Source: an uncultured Pelagibacteraceae bacterium (GTDB lineage: Bacteria; Pseudomonadota; Alphaproteobacteria; Pelagibacterales; Pelagibacteraceae). Taken from it: 64,000 nucleotides of DNA. Where the stretch lies: NCBI GenBank assembly GCA_902629575.1, contig CACORJ010000001.1, positions 124,001 through 188,000 of the forward strand. The letters run 5' to 3'. This document shows positions 10,445 through 25,170 of the stretch, one piece after another (the stretch's first letter is position 1; the number at the start of each line of letters is the position of its first letter). A model generated the notes under the pieces. That model worked only from the letters and a program-made list of their open reading frames with translations, did not search any database and was not told where the DNA came from. Position numbers and translations under genes: made by a program.

Positions 10445-12849
10445 AGATTACTTTTGATTGGCTCAAAGATCATTTAACTACAAAATTAAATGAAGAACAA
10501 CTTTTAGAAAAACTTACTAATATTGGCTTAGAGGTTGAAGCTGTACAAAACCTATCTATAGGTCTTGAAAAATTTAAGATTGCAAAAATTATCAATACTC
10601 AAAGACACCCTAATGCTGATCGTCTTAAACTTTGTGATGTGAACGTTGGAGAAAAAGAACTTAAAAAGGTTGTTTGTGGAGCTGATAACGCAAGAGAAGG
10701 ATTGATCACGATTTATGCCTATCCAGGAGCAATAGTTCCTAAAACCAAAACTAGACTTGAAGTTACAAAAATTAGGGGAGTAACTTCTTTTGGAATGCTT
10801 TGTTCTGAGAGTGAGTTAAATTTATCAGATGAAAGCCAGGGTATAGTGGAATTGAATTCCAAAAAATACGAGAAAAATATTGGTAAAAGTTATTTTAGAA
10901 AATTAAATTCAAATTTGATTGATTTATCGATTACACCAAACAGACCAGATTGTTTGGGTTTTAGAGGAATTGCAAGAGATCTTGCAGCCTCAGGTTTTGG
11001 AAAATTGAAATACAATAAAAATAAAAAAATTAATTCTAAATTAAAACAATATATTAACGTAAAGATCAAAAAAGAGAAATCCCAGGGCTGTAGTATTTTT
11101 GGAAGTTGTTTAATAAAAAATGTAAAAAATACAGAAAGCCCTCAATGGTTAAAAGATAAATTAATTTCCCTTGGTCAAAAACCAATTTCTGCAATAGTGG
11201 ATATTACGAATTACGTAATGCTTGATATTAATCGACCTTTGCATGCGTATGATGCTGATAAAATTTCAAAAGGCATAATTGTTAGAAATTCTAAATCTGG
11301 CGAGGAATTTATAGCTCTAGATAATAAACAATATAAATTAGAAAATGGGATGTGTGTGATAAGTGACGATAAAGGAGTTTTAGGACTTGGAGGTATTATA
11401 GGAGGAACAAGATCAAGTACAGAATTTAATACAAAAAATATTTTATTAGAGTCCGCTTATTTTTCACCTGGCTCTATTAGAGATACAGCTAAAAAATTAA
11501 ATATTGATACTGATGCAAAATTTAGATTTGAAAGAGGTATAGATCCATTATCCATCGAGGATGGACTAAATAAAGCTGCATTTTTGATTAGAGATATTTG
11601 TGGGGGTGAAATCAGTAAAATAGATATCCAAAGAGTTGGAGTTCATAAAAAAAAGGTAATAAATTTTAATCCCTCAACATTTAAAAGAATAACAGGTTTT
11701 AGTATTTCCAGCAAAGAAATGTTTAAAATTTTGCAAAACCTAGGTTTTATGATTAAAAAAGAAAAAAAAAATTTAAGATTAGAAATACCTTCTTGGCGAC
11801 CTGACGTTATAGGAGAGATAGATGTTATTGAAGAATTAGTAAGAATAAGTGGATATGAAAAAATAAAAACATTAAATCCAGTTAAAGAAAGAATAAAACC
11901 AACCTTAAATCGATCTCAAAAGCTATTTCATTTTATGCAAAGAGCTATAGCTTCAAAAGGATATTTAGAGGCGATTACATGGTCATTCACTGACTCTAAT
12001 TATAATAATTATTTCAGAGGTACTAATAAAGAGATTAAGATTTTAAATCCAATAAGTTCAGAGTTAGCAGTTCTAAGAAATTCAATATTTTCAAATCTAA
12101 TTATGTATTTAAATAAAAATTTAGATAGAGGTTTTAAAGATTTATCAATATTTGAAATAGGGCCAATTTTTACTGGAAATAATCCTGGTCAGCAAAATAC
12201 TGTAATCTGTGCACTTTCAGCTGGTAAAAAATCTAGATCATCATGGATAGAAAAAGAAAGAAATGTCGACATATTTGATGTTAAAAGAGATGTGGTTCAA
12301 ACTTTAGTTGAAGCTGGATTTAATTCAGACAATTTTTTCATTGATAGTGAGACACCAAATTATTTCCATCCAGGAAAGTCAGGCAGATTATTTTTAAATA
12401 AAGCAAAGGAAAATGTTGTCGCCTATTTTGGCGAAATACATCCTACAATTTTAAAAGATTTAAATTTGAAGACAGAGTCATTAGTTGGTTTTGAAATTTT
12501 TCTAGATAACTTAAAATTTCCAAAAAAAACTTTAAATGATCAAAAAACAAAATTTGATGTGTCAGATTTTCAAAAATCAGAGAGAGATTTTGCATTTATT
12601 GTGAGCAAAGAAATCAAAGCTCAAGATTTGATAAATGCTGTTTCGAGTGTAGACAAAAAACTAATAAGCAATATAAAGATTTTTGATGTTTATGAAGGTG
12701 AAAATATTCCTAAGGATCAAAAGTCAATTGCGATTAACGTAACAATACAATCATTTGAAAAGACTCTAAATGATAATGATTTAGAAAACATAAATAATCA
12801 AATTATAGACACAGTTGAAAATAAAACTGGTGCAAAAATTAGATCATAG
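10441..12849 (+). CDS. pheT: Phenylalanyl-tRNA synthetase beta subunit
   Basis: Beta subunit of PheRS, which carries editing and tRNA-binding functions. 802 residues, full length. Order: N-terminal EMAP/tRNA-binding domain ([18 protein letters not shown]), B3/B4 editing domain ([18 protein letters not shown]), B5 domain, catalytic-like fold, and the C-terminal anticodon-binding FDX-ACB domain starting near [13 protein letters not shown]. Overlaps pheS by 4 nt and is 5 nt upstream of lepA, so the block is one transcription unit. Confidence 0.97.
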   Translation: MKITFDWLKDHLTTKLNEEQLLEKLTNIGLEVEAVQNLSIGLEKFKIAKIINTQRHPNADRLKLCDVNVGEKELKKVVCGADNAREGLITIYAYPGAIVPKTKTRLEVTKIRGVTSFGMLCSESELNLSDESQGIVELNSKKYEKNIGKSYFRKLNSNLIDLSITPNRPDCLGFRGIARDLAASGFGKLKYNKNKKINSKLKQYINVKIKKEKSQGCSIFGSCLIKNVKNTESPQWLKDKLISLGQKPISAIVDITNYVMLDINRPLHAYDADKISKGIIVRNSKSGEEFIALDNKQYKLENGMCVISDDKGVLGLGGIIGGTRSSTEFNTKNILLESAYFSPGSIRDTAKKLNIDTDAKFRFERGIDPLSIEDGLNKAAFLIRDICGGEISKIDIQRVGVHKKKVINFNPSTFKRITGFSISSKEMFKILQNLGFMIKKEKKNLRLEIPSWRPDVIGEIDVIEELVRISGYEKIKTLNPVKERIKPTLNRSQKLFHFMQRAIASKGYLEAITWSFTDSNYNNYFRGTNKEIKILNPISSELAVLRNSIFSNLIMYLNKNLDRGFKDLSIFEIGPIFTGNNPGQQNTVICALSAGKKSRSSWIEKERNVDIFDVKRDVVQTLVEAGFNSDNFFIDSETPNYFHPGKSGRLFLNKAKENVVAYFGEIHPTILKDLNLKTESLVGFEIFLDNLKFPKKTLNDQKTKFDVSDFQKSERDFAFIVSKEIKAQDLINAVSSVDKKLISNIKIFDVYEGENIPKDQKSIAINVTIQSFEKTLNDNDLENINNQIIDTVENKTGAKIRS

Positions 12850-12854
12850 AAATC

Positions 12855-14663
12855 ATGGACAGTATTGATCATATTAGAAATTTTGCGATCATAGCACATA
12901 TTGACCACGGTAAATCAACTATAGCCGATAGAATTATACACAAATGTGGCGGTTTAACAGAAAGAGAAATGAAAGCTCAAGTTTTAGATTCTATGGATAT
13001 TGAGAGAGAGCGCGGTATTACAATCAAAGCTCAAACTGTCAAACTAAACTATAAAGCTAAAAATGGAAATAATTATATTTTGAACATAATTGATACCCCA
13101 GGGCATGTTGACTTTAGTTACGAGGTTAGCAGGTCATTGTATGCTTGTGAAGGATCTATATTAATAGTTGATAGTACTCAAGGTGTTGAGGCACAAACTT
13201 TAGCAAATGTCTATCAGGCACTAGAAATTAATCACGAAATTATACCTATTTTAAACAAAATAGATTTACCTGCATCAGATATTAACCGTACAAAAAAACA
13301 AATTGAGGATGTAATTGGAATTGATACTGATAACGCAGTTCCTTGTTCGGGAAAAACAGGTGATGGAATTGATGATATTCTTGAAAAAATTGTAAATTTA
13401 CTCCCTGCTCCAATAGGTCAGCAAAGTGATAATTTAAAATGTTTATTAGTTGATAGTTGGTATGATACTTATTTAGGAGTTGTGATTTTAGTAAGAGTAA
13501 TTAATGGAAAATTAAAAAAAAATATGAAAATCAAAATGATTTCAACTGATCAGGATTATATTGTTGAAAAAGTTGGAGTTTTCACACCTAAGCCGAAAGA
13601 TATAACAGAACTGAATGCAGGAGAAATTGGTTTTATAATTACAGGCATTAAAGTTTTATCAGATACTAAAGTTGGAGATACGATTTGTGATGCCTCAAAA
13701 CCTAAAGTTATGGCTTTACCTGGTTTTAAACCAAGTAAGCCAGTTGTATTTTGTGGATTATTTCCTGTAGATAGCTCTGAATATCAAAAGTTAAAAGATG
13801 GTTTAGCAAAACTTCAATTAAATGACGCAAGTTTTTCATTTGAAGCAGAGTCATCTTCAGCATTAGGATTAGGATTTAGATGTGGTTTTTTGGGCCTATT
13901 GCACCTTGAGATTATTACAGAGAGACTAGAGAGAGAATTTGATGTAAATTTGTTAACTACAACACCTGGTGTTGTCTACAAAGTGAATTTAAATAGTGGC
14001 AGATCGATAGATTTACAAAATCCCTCAAGTCTACCAGATCCAACTTTAATAAAAAATATTGAGGAACCTTGGATTAAAGCAACGATTATAACACCTGATC
14101 AATATTTAGGATCCATAATTAAACTTTGTCAGGATAAAAGAGGAATACAATCTAACCTAACTTATTCTGGAAATAGAGCAGTATTGAGCTATGACCTACC
14201 ACTGAATGAGGTAGTATTTGACTTCAACGATCGTATAAAATCTATGACAAGTGGTTATGCAAGTTTTGACTATGAATTAGCAGAATATAAAGAGGGAGAT
14301 TTAGTAAAATTAGGAATTTTAGTAAATGGTGAGCCAGTAGATGCATTAGCAATGATGATCCATAAAGATTTTGCTCAAAGAACTGGGAGAGATGTTTGTG
14401 AAAAATTAAAAGATTTGATCCCAAGGCATAATTTTATGATACCTGTTCAAGCTGCCATAGGGGGTAAAATAATTGCAAGAGAAACTATTAAAGGGTTTAA
14501 AAAAGATGTTTTGACAAAAATTCATGGTGGAGGGGCTACTGATAGAAAAAGGAAGTTATTAGAAAAACAAAAGAAAGGTAAAGCCAGATCAAAGCAGTTT
14601 GGCAGAGTAGAAATACCTCAAGAAGCATTTATAGGGGTGCTCAAAATTCAAAAAGATAATTAA
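12855..14663 (+). CDS. lepA: Elongation factor 4 (LepA), ribosome back-translocase GTPase
   Basis: Translational GTPase that acts on stalled or mistranslocated ribosomes. 602 residues, normal length. G motifs: G1 [10 protein letters not shown]2 region [12 protein letters not shown]3 DTPGHVDF, G4 NKIDLP. The C-terminal LepA-specific domain is present ([19 protein letters not shown], then GVLKIQKDN). It begins 5 nt after pheT. Placement of lepA directly behind pheST looks like a local arrangement and not a universal one. Confidence 0.97.
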   Translation: MDSIDHIRNFAIIAHIDHGKSTIADRIIHKCGGLTEREMKAQVLDSMDIERERGITIKAQTVKLNYKAKNGNNYILNIIDTPGHVDFSYEVSRSLYACEGSILIVDSTQGVEAQTLANVYQALEINHEIIPILNKIDLPASDINRTKKQIEDVIGIDTDNAVPCSGKTGDGIDDILEKIVNLLPAPIGQQSDNLKCLLVDSWYDTYLGVVILVRVINGKLKKNMKIKMISTDQDYIVEKVGVFTPKPKDITELNAGEIGFIITGIKVLSDTKVGDTICDASKPKVMALPGFKPSKPVVFCGLFPVDSSEYQKLKDGLAKLQLNDASFSFEAESSSALGLGFRCGFLGLLHLEIITERLEREFDVNLLTTTPGVVYKVNLNSGRSIDLQNPSSLPDPTLIKNIEEPWIKATIITPDQYLGSIIKLCQDKRGIQSNLTYSGNRAVLSYDLPLNEVVFDFNDRIKSMTSGYASFDYELAEYKEGDLVKLGILVNGEPVDALAMMIHKDFAQRTGRDVCEKLKDLIPRHNFMIPVQAAIGGKIIARETIKGFKKDVLTKIHGGGATDRKRKLLEKQKKGKARSKQFGRVEIPQEAFIGVLKIQKDN

Positions 14664-14672
14664 ATTTGTGAA

Positions 14673-15479
14673 ATGAAAATTATTGATTGTATTACATTTT
14701 TTGACAATAATTTCATATTTGATGTTAGATACAATATTTTAAAAGATTTTGTAGATTATTTTGTTATTTGTGAGTCAAATTTTAATCATAAAGGTTTAGA
14801 AAAAAAAAGAAATTTTATTTTAAAAGACAATTATGATCAAAATAAAATAAAATACCTTTTTTTAAATAAGCCATTTCCAAAAAATAATAATCCCTGGAAA
14901 AATCAAGCAATTCAAAGAGAATATATCTTAGAAAATTTAAATTTTGCTGATGCTGAGGATTATATTTTTTTTTCTGACCCTGATGAAATTCCTAATCCTG
15001 AAATTTTAAGTAATTTCAGCTTAAAAAAAAAATACGGAATTTTTTTTCAAGATTGTTTTAATTATAAATTCAATTTATATAACCCTTTTGAAAGCCCATG
15101 GGAAGGTACAAGGGTTGCAAAAAAAAAAGATCTCAATTCTATTAATTTTATGAGACAAAAAATCAAATCTAAAAATTTGAATTATAGTTTTTTAAGATTT
15201 GATAAAGAAAAAAACATTGAAATTTTTAGGGAAGGTGGGTGGCATTTTAATAATTTAATGACTCCTGAAAATATTTCTATTAAATTAAAAACCTTTGCTC
15301 ATACAGAATTTGCACATGAAAGATTTTCCTCGATAGAGGTAATAAAAGAAAAGATAAGTAATAAAGTAGATTTATTTGAAAGAGGTCATAAGTATAAGTT
15401 TTTAACTTTGGATAGAAGATTTCCAAAATATATATTAGATAATAAAGAAAAATTTAAAGAATATATTATTTCTTCTTAA
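14673..15479 (+). CDS. Glycosyltransferase family 17-like protein
   Basis: 268 residues resembling GT17 (beta-1,4-N-acetylglucosaminyltransferase-like) proteins: N-terminal IDCITFFDNNFIFDVRYNIL, FVICESNFNHKG and the acidic metal-site-like FFSDPDEIPNPE near residue 100. These are typical of surface-polysaccharide clusters. It sits 9 nt after lepA and 1 nt before tRNA-Ser. Base composition is more AT-rich and lysine/asparagine-rich than lepA, as often seen in envelope accessory genes. Donor and acceptor sugars are unknown. The family call rests on these motifs only. Confidence 0.75.
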   Translation: MKIIDCITFFDNNFIFDVRYNILKDFVDYFVICESNFNHKGLEKKRNFILKDNYDQNKIKYLFLNKPFPKNNNPWKNQAIQREYILENLNFADAEDYIFFSDPDEIPNPEILSNFSLKKKYGIFFQDCFNYKFNLYNPFESPWEGTRVAKKKDLNSINFMRQKIKSKNLNYSFLRFDKEKNIEIFREGGWHFNNLMTPENISIKLKTFAHTEFAHERFSSIEVIKEKISNKVDLFERGHKYKFLTLDRRFPKYILDNKEKFKEYIISS

Positions 15480-15480
15480 A

Positions 15481-15570
15481 GGAGAGGTGGCCGAGTGGTT
15501 GAAGGCGCACGCTTGGAAAGCGTGTAAAGGGGAAACCCTTTCATGGGTTCGAATCCCATTCTCTCCGCCA
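15481..15570 (+). tRNA. tRNA-Ser (GGA)
   Basis: A 90-nt class II tRNA with encoded CCA. Acceptor GGAGAGG pairs with TCTCTCC allowing the usual G-U; the anticodon stem CACGC/GCGTG encloses TTGGAAA with anticodon GGA at 15515-15517; there is a long variable arm (AAAGGGGAAACCCTTT) and a canonical T-loop TTCGAAT. The D-loop keeps the GG pair. It is flanked on both sides by glycosyltransferase-type genes. Confidence 0.97.
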
Positions 15571-15591
15571 GAAAATTGATTAAAAAAATAA

Positions 15592-16383
15592 TTATTTTTT
15601 CTCAAAAAATGTTATAGGACAAGTGGTCGTTTTAAAGTTCTTAATAAACCAAAAAGGCATAAATCTTTCAGCTAAAAATCCGTAGATTCTTACTTTATTA
15701 TAGCCATCTAAATTACAATTCTTAAATTTTTTTTCACATCTAAAAAGCCATGGAAAAATCTCATTATAAAATTTAGTTAAAATGTTAAAATTTTTGCAAA
15801 TAAACATATTGTATGGGTGTAAAATATATCCATTTAGAAAATCTTTAAAATCTTCTTGATATTTTTTAGGCAATAAATCAATGGCTTGATCTAAATAAAA
15901 TGAACCATGAAATACTCTAAACTGGTCCTCAAGTGTATTATTACTATACATCATTGAAGGTTTTTTTAGGACTTCAAAAAAATTTTCTTTAACTAGTTTT
16001 ATATTTTTAATTTTTTTAAAAATTAAAGGTTCACCTAAAACTACATCGTAATTTTCCCATTTTTTTTCAGGTTTTTGTATTATGTTTTTGCTAAGTTCAC
16101 TAAAATTACGAGGTTTTGAATTTTTTCTTTTAGTCCAAAATCTTCTATAAGAGCAAAATCCAATCCAATCATTAGGGTTTGAAATCAGTTTTTTATTTTT
16201 CCATAAACTATAGTGGAAAGTATATTCGCCAAAATTTAAATTTTTTGATGATATATTTTGACCTGATTTATCATTAAGCCAATTTTTATCAAACTTATTC
16301 AATCCTAAACCGACCGGTGTCAAATTAAGTTTTTTAAATTCCTTAAAATTTTTATCGATTATTGAAATACAGAATATTTTCAT
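15592..16383 (-). CDS. DUF4422-like glycosyltransferase
   Basis: 263 residues. The N-terminal LTPVGLGLNKFDKNW followed by NISSKNLNFGEYTFHYSLWK, then GFCSYRRFW, and a later HPYNMFICKN with FYNEIFPWLF and GFLAERFMPFW, match the pattern of DUF4422 proteins found in capsule and LPS clusters (putative glycosyltransferases). No signal peptide or membrane segment. It is transcribed towards tRNA-Ser and ends in an A/T-only palindrome around 15584-15600. Function is inferred from family association only; the acceptor is unknown. Confidence 0.7.
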   Translation of the reverse strand: MKIFCISIIDKNFKEFKKLNLTPVGLGLNKFDKNWLNDKSGQNISSKNLNFGEYTFHYSLWKNKKLISNPNDWIGFCSYRRFWTKRKNSKPRNFSELSKNIIQKPEKKWENYDVVLGEPLIFKKIKNIKLVKENFFEVLKKPSMMYSNNTLEDQFRVFHGSFYLDQAIDLLPKKYQEDFKDFLNGYILHPYNMFICKNFNILTKFYNEIFPWLFRCEKKFKNCNLDGYNKVRIYGFLAERFMPFWFIKNFKTTTCPITFFEKK

Positions 16384-19948
<3,565 letters not shown>

Positions 19949-19952
<4 letters not shown>

Positions 19953-21748
19953 TTAAGCTTCTTTTTGGCATCAAATAATGAGCTTAATTGTGAAATCATT
20001 ACATCTCCTAGCTCGTTAACATCTGTAATTTTTATTGCTCGATCATAATATCTTGAAACATCATGACCTATTCCTATAGCTAAAACCTCTATTTCAGTTT
20101 TTTGCTCGATAAATTTAACTATTTTTTTTAGATGTTTCTCTAAAAAATCCCCAGAATTTACTGATAAAGTAGAGTCGTCCACAGGTGCACCGTCAGAAAT
20201 TACCATTAAAATCTTTCTTTCTTCTTTTCTTTTCTTTAATCTTGAAAAAGCCCAATTAATCGCCTCCCCGTCAATATTTTCTTTTAGCAATCCTTCTTTT
20301 AGCATTAAGCCAAGATTATTTTTTGCTTGTCTCCAATGAGTATCTGCACTTTTATAAATAATATGTCTTAAATCATTAAGTCTACCTGGTGTTTTTGGTT
20401 TATTATGTTTATTCCAATACTCTCTACTTTGACCGCCTTTCCAATTTTTTGTTGTAAAACCTAAAATTTCAACTTTAACAGAGCAACGCTCTAGAGTTCT
20501 TGATAAAATATCTGCACATATTGCAGCAATTGTAATAGGTCGTCCACGCATTGATCCCGAATTGTCAATCAAGAGAGTAACAATAGTATCTTTAAAATCT
20601 AAATCTTTTTCTTTCTTGAACGATAATGAGTTATAAGGATCCATTATTATTCTAGGAAGTTTGGAACTATCTAATAGACCTTCTTCAAGATCGAATTCCC
20701 AAGCTCTGTTTTGTTTTGCTAATAACTGCCTTTGTAATTTATTAGCAAGTTTTGTAACAATATCTTGAAAACCAATTAATTGTTGATCTAAAGTTTTTCT
20801 CAGTTTTGAAGACTCGTCCGAATTCTCTAAGTTTTCCGCCTTGATAATTTCATCATATTGAGATGTAAAAATTTTATATTCAATATTAATATCATTGATA
20901 TTTTTTTTTTGAATAACTTGCTCGGATGTTTGTTGATTTTCATCAGTATCTACAAGTTGTTCATCTAATTTATAGTCATCAATGCTATAATCTGAATCTA
21001 AACTAGCTTGATTTTCATCATCTTGATTTTGATCTTTTTGATCCTCATTTCCTTCCTGATCTTCATTTGATTGATTATTTTGATCAGACTCTTGATTTTC
21101 CTCTTTAGTTTCCTCATTATCCTCTGTTTGAAAAATATCCATTTCTTGTAATATTTTCGAGAATTTAGAGCCGTAAGTATTCTGATCTTCAAAATTATCT
21201 TTCAAAAATTTAATGTGTTTTTTTATTGATTGATCAAATTCTTCTTCCCAAAAATTTAACATTTTTGAACAAGTTAAACTTAGTTCAATATTATAAAAAT
21301 TCTTAAGCATATAAAGTTCAAATGCCTCATTTATTGACACATCTTCTTTAGTTTTTAGTTGATCCTTTTTTTTACCATTTATTATATGGCTATAATTATC
21401 TTTGAGATTCTTATCGATTCCTTTAAGCATTTTGCAACCCAATTTTTCATATCTAGTTCTTTCCGCTATTGCATACAATGGTTTGCAGTTCGAATTCATT
21501 GGTATGTTTTTCTTATAAATATTATTATTTGAAAATTTCTTTTTTAAGGCTGCTGAGTCTGCGTCTGCTCTTGCTTTTACAAAGTCAAATTTGTTATTAA
21601 GTTCATCTAATTCAAATAAATCTGATTTTTTGGATTTTTTTTCTAATTCTGTTTTAATCCCATCATTTAAATCCTCTGAAATAACCCTAATAGTAGAGGA
21701 TAAAGCCTGTCTTAACTTTTCTTTGAAATTTATTTCTTTATTGCTCAT
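19949..21748 (-). CDS. cobT: CobT-like VWA-domain subunit of an AAA+/VWA chelatase pair
   Basis: In aerobic cobalamin synthesis CobT works with the AAA+ protein CobS and with CobN to insert cobalt. This 599-residue protein has the CobT layout: alpha-helical N-terminal domain, a highly acidic Glu/Asp/Gln/Asn linker (encoded about 20930-21140), and a C-terminal VWA domain with MIDAS DNSGS in [17 protein letters not shown] and a late [10 protein letters not shown]. The start at 21748 is chosen because ATG overlaps the cobS TAA (TAATG); an in-frame ATG 48 nt upstream would overlap cobS by 49 nt. No cobN or other cobalamin gene is present here, so the true client could be something else. Confidence 0.88.
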
Positions 21749-22722
21749 TAAATTTGAATATTTACTAAAGATTCTGGTAAATCTTCTCCAAAACATCTTT
21801 GATAATATTCTGCGATCGTATTTTTTTCCATATCATCGCATTTATTTAAAAAGGTAACTCTGAAAGCATATCCTACATCTTTAAAAATTTTAGCATTGTC
21901 TGCCCAATGCAGTACGGTTCGAGGACTCATTACAGTTGATATATCTCCTGCTATAAAACCCTTTCTAGTTAAAGATGCAACTTTAATCATATTAGCAATT
22001 TTTTCCTTACCCTTTGGATTATCTAGACTTTTATTTTTTGCTATTATAATTTCCATTTCTTTTTCAAGACTTAGATAATTTAAAGTTGTTACTATATTCC
22101 ACCTGTCCATTTGACCTTGATTAATTTGTTGTGTACCATGATAAAGTCCAGTGGTATCCCCTAAGCCAACTGTATTTGATGTTGCAAATAATCTAAAAAA
22201 TTTGTTTTGCTTGAGAACTTTATTTTTATCTAAAAGAGTAAAGTTTCCTTCCGACTCCAATACTCTTTGAATAACAAACATTACATCAGGCCTACCTGCA
22301 TCATACTCATCAAATACTAATGCAACTGGATTCTGAATTGACCAAGGTAAAATTCCTTCATTAAATTCAGTTACTTGTTTTCCATCCTTAAGTACTATTG
22401 CATCTTTACCAATTAAATCTATTCGACTTATATGGCTGTCTAAGTTTACTCTAATGCAAGGCCAATTTAATCTAGCTGCTATTTGCTCAATATGGGTTGA
22501 TTTTCCCGTACCATGATATCCTTGTACCAAAACTCTTTTGTTGTAAGCGAAACCTGAGATAATAGCTAATGTCGTATCGCGATCAAATTTATAACTTTTA
22601 TCAATATCTGGTACATAATCATTTTTTTTTGAAAAGGCATCGATCTCCATATCTGAGTCAATACCGAAAGTTTGTTTTACAGAAATCTTTATATCAGGTT
22701 GTAAATTAAGTTCAGGTGTCAA
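21748..22722 (-). CDS. cobS: CobS-like AAA+ ATPase of the chelatase pair
   Basis: MoxR/CobS-type AAA+ ATPase, 324 residues, that acts with CobT as the motor of the cobaltochelatase in organisms with the pathway. Walker [10 protein letters not shown], Walker [14 protein letters not shown], sensor [18 protein letters not shown], sensor 2 region [12 protein letters not shown], and the CobS N-terminal segment [13 protein letters not shown]. Overlaps the J-domain gene by 11 nt upstream and cobT by 1 nt downstream, forming a J-domain-cobS-cobT operon seen in other alphaproteobacteria. Cultured SAR11 strains are, as far as I know, unable to make B12 de novo, so the annotation 'cobaltochelatase' should be read as family name only. 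Confidence 0.9.
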   Translation of the reverse strand: MTPELNLQPDIKISVKQTFGIDSDMEIDAFSKKNDYVPDIDKSYKFDRDTTLAIISGFAYNKRVLVQGYHGTGKSTHIEQIAARLNWPCIRVNLDSHISRIDLIGKDAIVLKDGKQVTEFNEGILPWSIQNPVALVFDEYDAGRPDVMFVIQRVLESEGNFTLLDKNKVLKQNKFFRLFATSNTVGLGDTTGLYHGTQQINQGQMDRWNIVTTLNYLSLEKEMEIIIAKNKSLDNPKGKEKIANMIKVASLTRKGFIAGDISTVMSPRTVLHWADNAKIFKDVGYAFRVTFLNKCDDMEKNTIAEYYQRCFGEDLPESLVNIQI

Positions 22723-23239
22723 TTTTTTCTCTATAAGTATTTTTTAACTGCGTATAAGCTAAAGTGATTTGTTTAAGTTTTTCTTCATATTTTTTATTAC
22801 CGGCATTTATATCTGGGTGAAATTTTTTAACAAGGATTTTAAATTTTTCTTGAATTTTTTGCCATTTTAAACCTACCGAAACCCCCAAAATACTGAAGGC
22901 TTTAATATCTTTATGATCAAATTTAAATTGACGCATATGATTGTAATCAGATTTAAGTTTATCTTTATCTAACTCATCCCTGAGAGTGTTGTTCCATAAG
23001 ACTTTGAAAAAATTGTCAGATGAGCTGAAGCTTTGAGTTGGCTTGTGCCAAATCATATCTGATTTTAAAAAATCAATCACTTGGTTATCATTCATACCAG
23101 CAAAATAATTCCAATTTTTATTAAATTCTTTTACGTGCTCCAAACAAAGCATACGATATTTCTTGCTATTATCCTTCTCAACAGGAGCTTTATATTCACC
23201 TATTTCCTTACAATTATTCCAGTCACAAATATTTTTCAT
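22712..23239 (-). CDS. J-domain (DnaJ-like) protein upstream of cobS
   Basis: 175 residues. The C-terminal J-domain (about 115-175) has the KFHPDINAG element with the HPD tripeptide that stimulates Hsp70 ATPases, followed by KLKQITLAYTQLKN. The N-terminal part has cysteines CDWNNC and CLEH that could bind a metal. Such J-proteins are the usual neighbour of cobS in alphaproteobacteria. It probably recruits DnaK to a client, perhaps the CobS/CobT complex (inference). It diverges from bolA with only 19 nt between start codons. Confidence 0.85.
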   Translation of the reverse strand: MKNICDWNNCKEIGEYKAPVEKDNSKKYRMLCLEHVKEFNKNWNYFAGMNDNQVIDFLKSDMIWHKPTQSFSSSDNFFKVLWNNTLRDELDKDKLKSDYNHMRQFKFDHKDIKAFSILGVSVGLKWQKIQEKFKILVKKFHPDINAGNKKYEEKLKQITLAYTQLKNTYREKIDT

Positions 23240-23241
23240 GG

Positions 23242-23247
23242 TATAAT
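23242..23247 (+). promoter_or_regulatory. Candidate -10 box (TATAAT) for bolA
   Basis: A perfect TATAAT lies 11 nt before the bolA ATG inside the 19-nt divergent spacer. It would start transcription 4-6 nt before the ATG, giving an almost leaderless message. No good -35 is visible at 16-18 bp. The position overlaps the start of the J-domain gene on the other strand. Confidence 0.35.
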
Positions 23248-23258
23248 AAACAACATTT

Positions 23259-23519
23259 ATGAATATAAATGATTTAATTGCAATTATAAAAAAAAAATTA
23301 AATGAAGAAATTAAAATTGAACAAATTGATGTTCAAGACAAGACATTCCTTCATAAAAATCATCAAGGTTTTCAAGCAGGAAAATTTCATTTAAAAATTA
23401 TTATTAATTCTAATGAGCTTAAAAGTCTCAATAAAATAAATAGCAACAAAAAAATTTATAAAGTTTTAGAAAAAGAAATGAGAGAATATATTCATTCGTT
23501 GCAAATTTTAATTAGCTAA
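23259..23519 (+). CDS. bolA: BolA-family protein
   Basis: 86-residue BolA/IbaG-fold protein. BolA-family proteins bind [2Fe-2S] clusters together with monothiol glutaredoxins and act in iron-sulfur trafficking or stress morphology. The family signature is seen in HKNHQGFQAGKFHLKIII, with the histidine-rich HxNH and the later FHLKI strand. The C-terminal helix contains REYIHSLQI. It is the classic neighbour of the J-domain/cobS genes in alphaproteobacteria. It ends with a 12-nt overlap of convergent aroB. Confidence 0.88.
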   Translation: MNINDLIAIIKKKLNEEIKIEQIDVQDKTFLHKNHQGFQAGKFHLKIIINSNELKSLNKINSNKKIYKVLEKEMREYIHSLQILIS

Positions 23520-24614
23520 CTCTTTTTTTAAAAAAGTTTTTATTTCTAAACGAGTAAATTCTTTATTTATTACAGTTGAGCCAATTTTTTTTAACAGTAT
23601 TAAATTTATTTTATCTGAAGTATTCTTCTTATCTTTACTCATGAACTTTAAAATCAAGTTTAGATTTTTTGATAAAAAATATTTTCTAATATTATTTGGA
23701 AGTTTTGCATTACTAATATGATTTATTATTTTTTGATACTCACCTATTTTAATTAATTTTTTTTTTAGACTAAATCTTAATGCCGTAGAGATACCTAATA
23801 TGACAGCCTCACCATGGTTTAATTTCCTTGAATACCCTTGAGCAGCCTCATAAGCATGTGCAAAAGTATGCCCGAAGTTTAATATTTTCCTCTTATTTTT
23901 TTCTTTTTCATCTTTCTCAACTATCATTTTTTTTATCTTGCAACTTTCAAATATTGCTTTTTCAATAAATGGACTTTTTAAATTCATAATGTTTGAGTAA
24001 TTTTTATTTAAATACTCAAAAAAGATTTTATCTAAAATTAATGAATGTTTTAAAATTTCTCCGTATCCACAAATTATTTCTCTTCTTGGTAACGACTTTA
24101 AAAATTCAGTATCACTAATAACTATCTTTGGTTGATAAAAACTCCCAATAAGATTTTTACCTTCACTTGTATTAACACCTGTTTTGCCACCAATAGAAGA
24201 GTCCACCTGTGATAGCAAGGTTGTTGGAATATTTATTAATAACAAACCTCTTTTAAATAAACTTGATGCGAAGCCTCCAATATCACCAGTAATACCTCCG
24301 CCTATTGTTATTAAACTATCTGACCTTGAAAAATTATTGATTAGTAATATTTTCAAAATTTTATTCACATTATCTAAATTTTTATTTTTTTCATTGGCAT
24401 TGAAGATAAATTTAAATATCTTTTTTTTCTTTAATGATTTTGAGATTTTTGTAATCATTTTTGAAGGAACCTTATTGTCAACTATTAATAGACACTTATG
24501 GAAGTTAATAGAGTTACTATCTAAGTAAGTATGTAAATTTTTAATAATATTTGAACCAATTATAATTGGGTAGTTTTCTAATTTTGTTTTTACATTTAAT
24601 TCAATGTTTTTCAT
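23508..24614 (-). CDS. aroB: 3-dehydroquinate synthase
   Basis: Second step of the shikimate pathway: DAHP to 3-dehydroquinate, NAD-dependent, divalent-metal enzyme. 368 residues, standard length. Motifs: GGGITGDIGGFASSLFKRG (NAD and substrate loop), TTLLSQVDSSIGGKTGVN, the metal-binding HGEAVILG and FGHTFAHAYE. It overlaps upstream aroK by 14 nt, forming the usual aroK-aroB pair. The other shikimate gene in the window, aroA, is far away at 56965. Confidence 0.96.
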   Translation of the reverse strand: MKNIELNVKTKLENYPIIIGSNIIKNLHTYLDSNSINFHKCLLIVDNKVPSKMITKISKSLKKKKIFKFIFNANEKNKNLDNVNKILKILLINNFSRSDSLITIGGGITGDIGGFASSLFKRGLLLINIPTTLLSQVDSSIGGKTGVNTSEGKNLIGSFYQPKIVISDTEFLKSLPRREIICGYGEILKHSLILDKIFFEYLNKNYSNIMNLKSPFIEKAIFESCKIKKMIVEKDEKEKNKRKILNFGHTFAHAYEAAQGYSRKLNHGEAVILGISTALRFSLKKKLIKIGEYQKIINHISNAKLPNNIRKYFLSKNLNLILKFMSKDKKNTSDKINLILLKKIGSTVINKEFTRLEIKTFLKKELAN

Positions 24615-25113
24615 ATATCTTTATTATTTTATCAACAATTTCACTTTTTGTAAGATTTTCACATTCAATTTTATACTTAGCTTTTGAATAAACAATTGAC
24701 CGTTTTTTTATCAAATCAGCAAGCTCATTTCTCGTTGACTTAAATGCAATTGGTCTATTTTGATTGTTTTTTATTCTTTTTATTAAAGTTACCATATCCC
24801 AATTAAGCCAAAAAGAAATATGTTTTTCTAAAATCTCTTTTTTAATTTTGTTATTTAAAAAACCTCCTCCTCCTAGAGAGATGACTGAATTATTTTTTTT
24901 CAAATATTCTAATGTAATGAATTCTTCAATTTCTCTAAAGTATTTCTCACCTTTAATTTCAAATATTTTTGAAATCGACAATCCTAGACGTTTTTCAATC
25001 TCTTTATCTACATCAACAAAGTCAATTTTTAATTTTTTTGATACGATTAAACCTATAGATGTTTTACCAGAACCCATCATACCTAAAAAAACTAAATTTT
25101 CTTTTGATTTCAT
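24601..25113 (-). CDS. aroK: Shikimate kinase
   Basis: ATP-dependent phosphorylation of shikimate. The 170-residue form starts at ATG 25113 (MKSKENLVFLGMMG), which places the P-loop GMMGSGKTSIG at the usual distance of about 10 residues from the N terminus; an upstream ATG at 25176 would add 21 atypical residues and overlap the divergent small gene. Other motifs: DVDKEIEKRLG (Mg and shikimate), YFREIEEF, SLGGGGF, and lid NRPIAF. Overlaps aroB by 14 nt. Confidence 0.94.
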   Translation of the reverse strand: MKSKENLVFLGMMGSGKTSIGLIVSKKLKIDFVDVDKEIEKRLGLSISKIFEIKGEKYFREIEEFITLEYLKKNNSVISLGGGGFLNNKIKKEILEKHISFWLNWDMVTLIKRIKNNQNRPIAFKSTRNELADLIKKRSIVYSKAKYKIECENLTKSEIVDKIIKIYEKH

Positions 25114-25170
25114 AAGTTTCTGTATTGAAAAAACACAAATATGTCTTAATTTAATTTTAATCAACGTTAT

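Noticed and set aside
15580..15600. A/T-only palindrome after tRNA-Ser as a terminator
   Set aside because: The stem has no G/C pairs and would be weak; it overlaps a coding end and could be simple composition.
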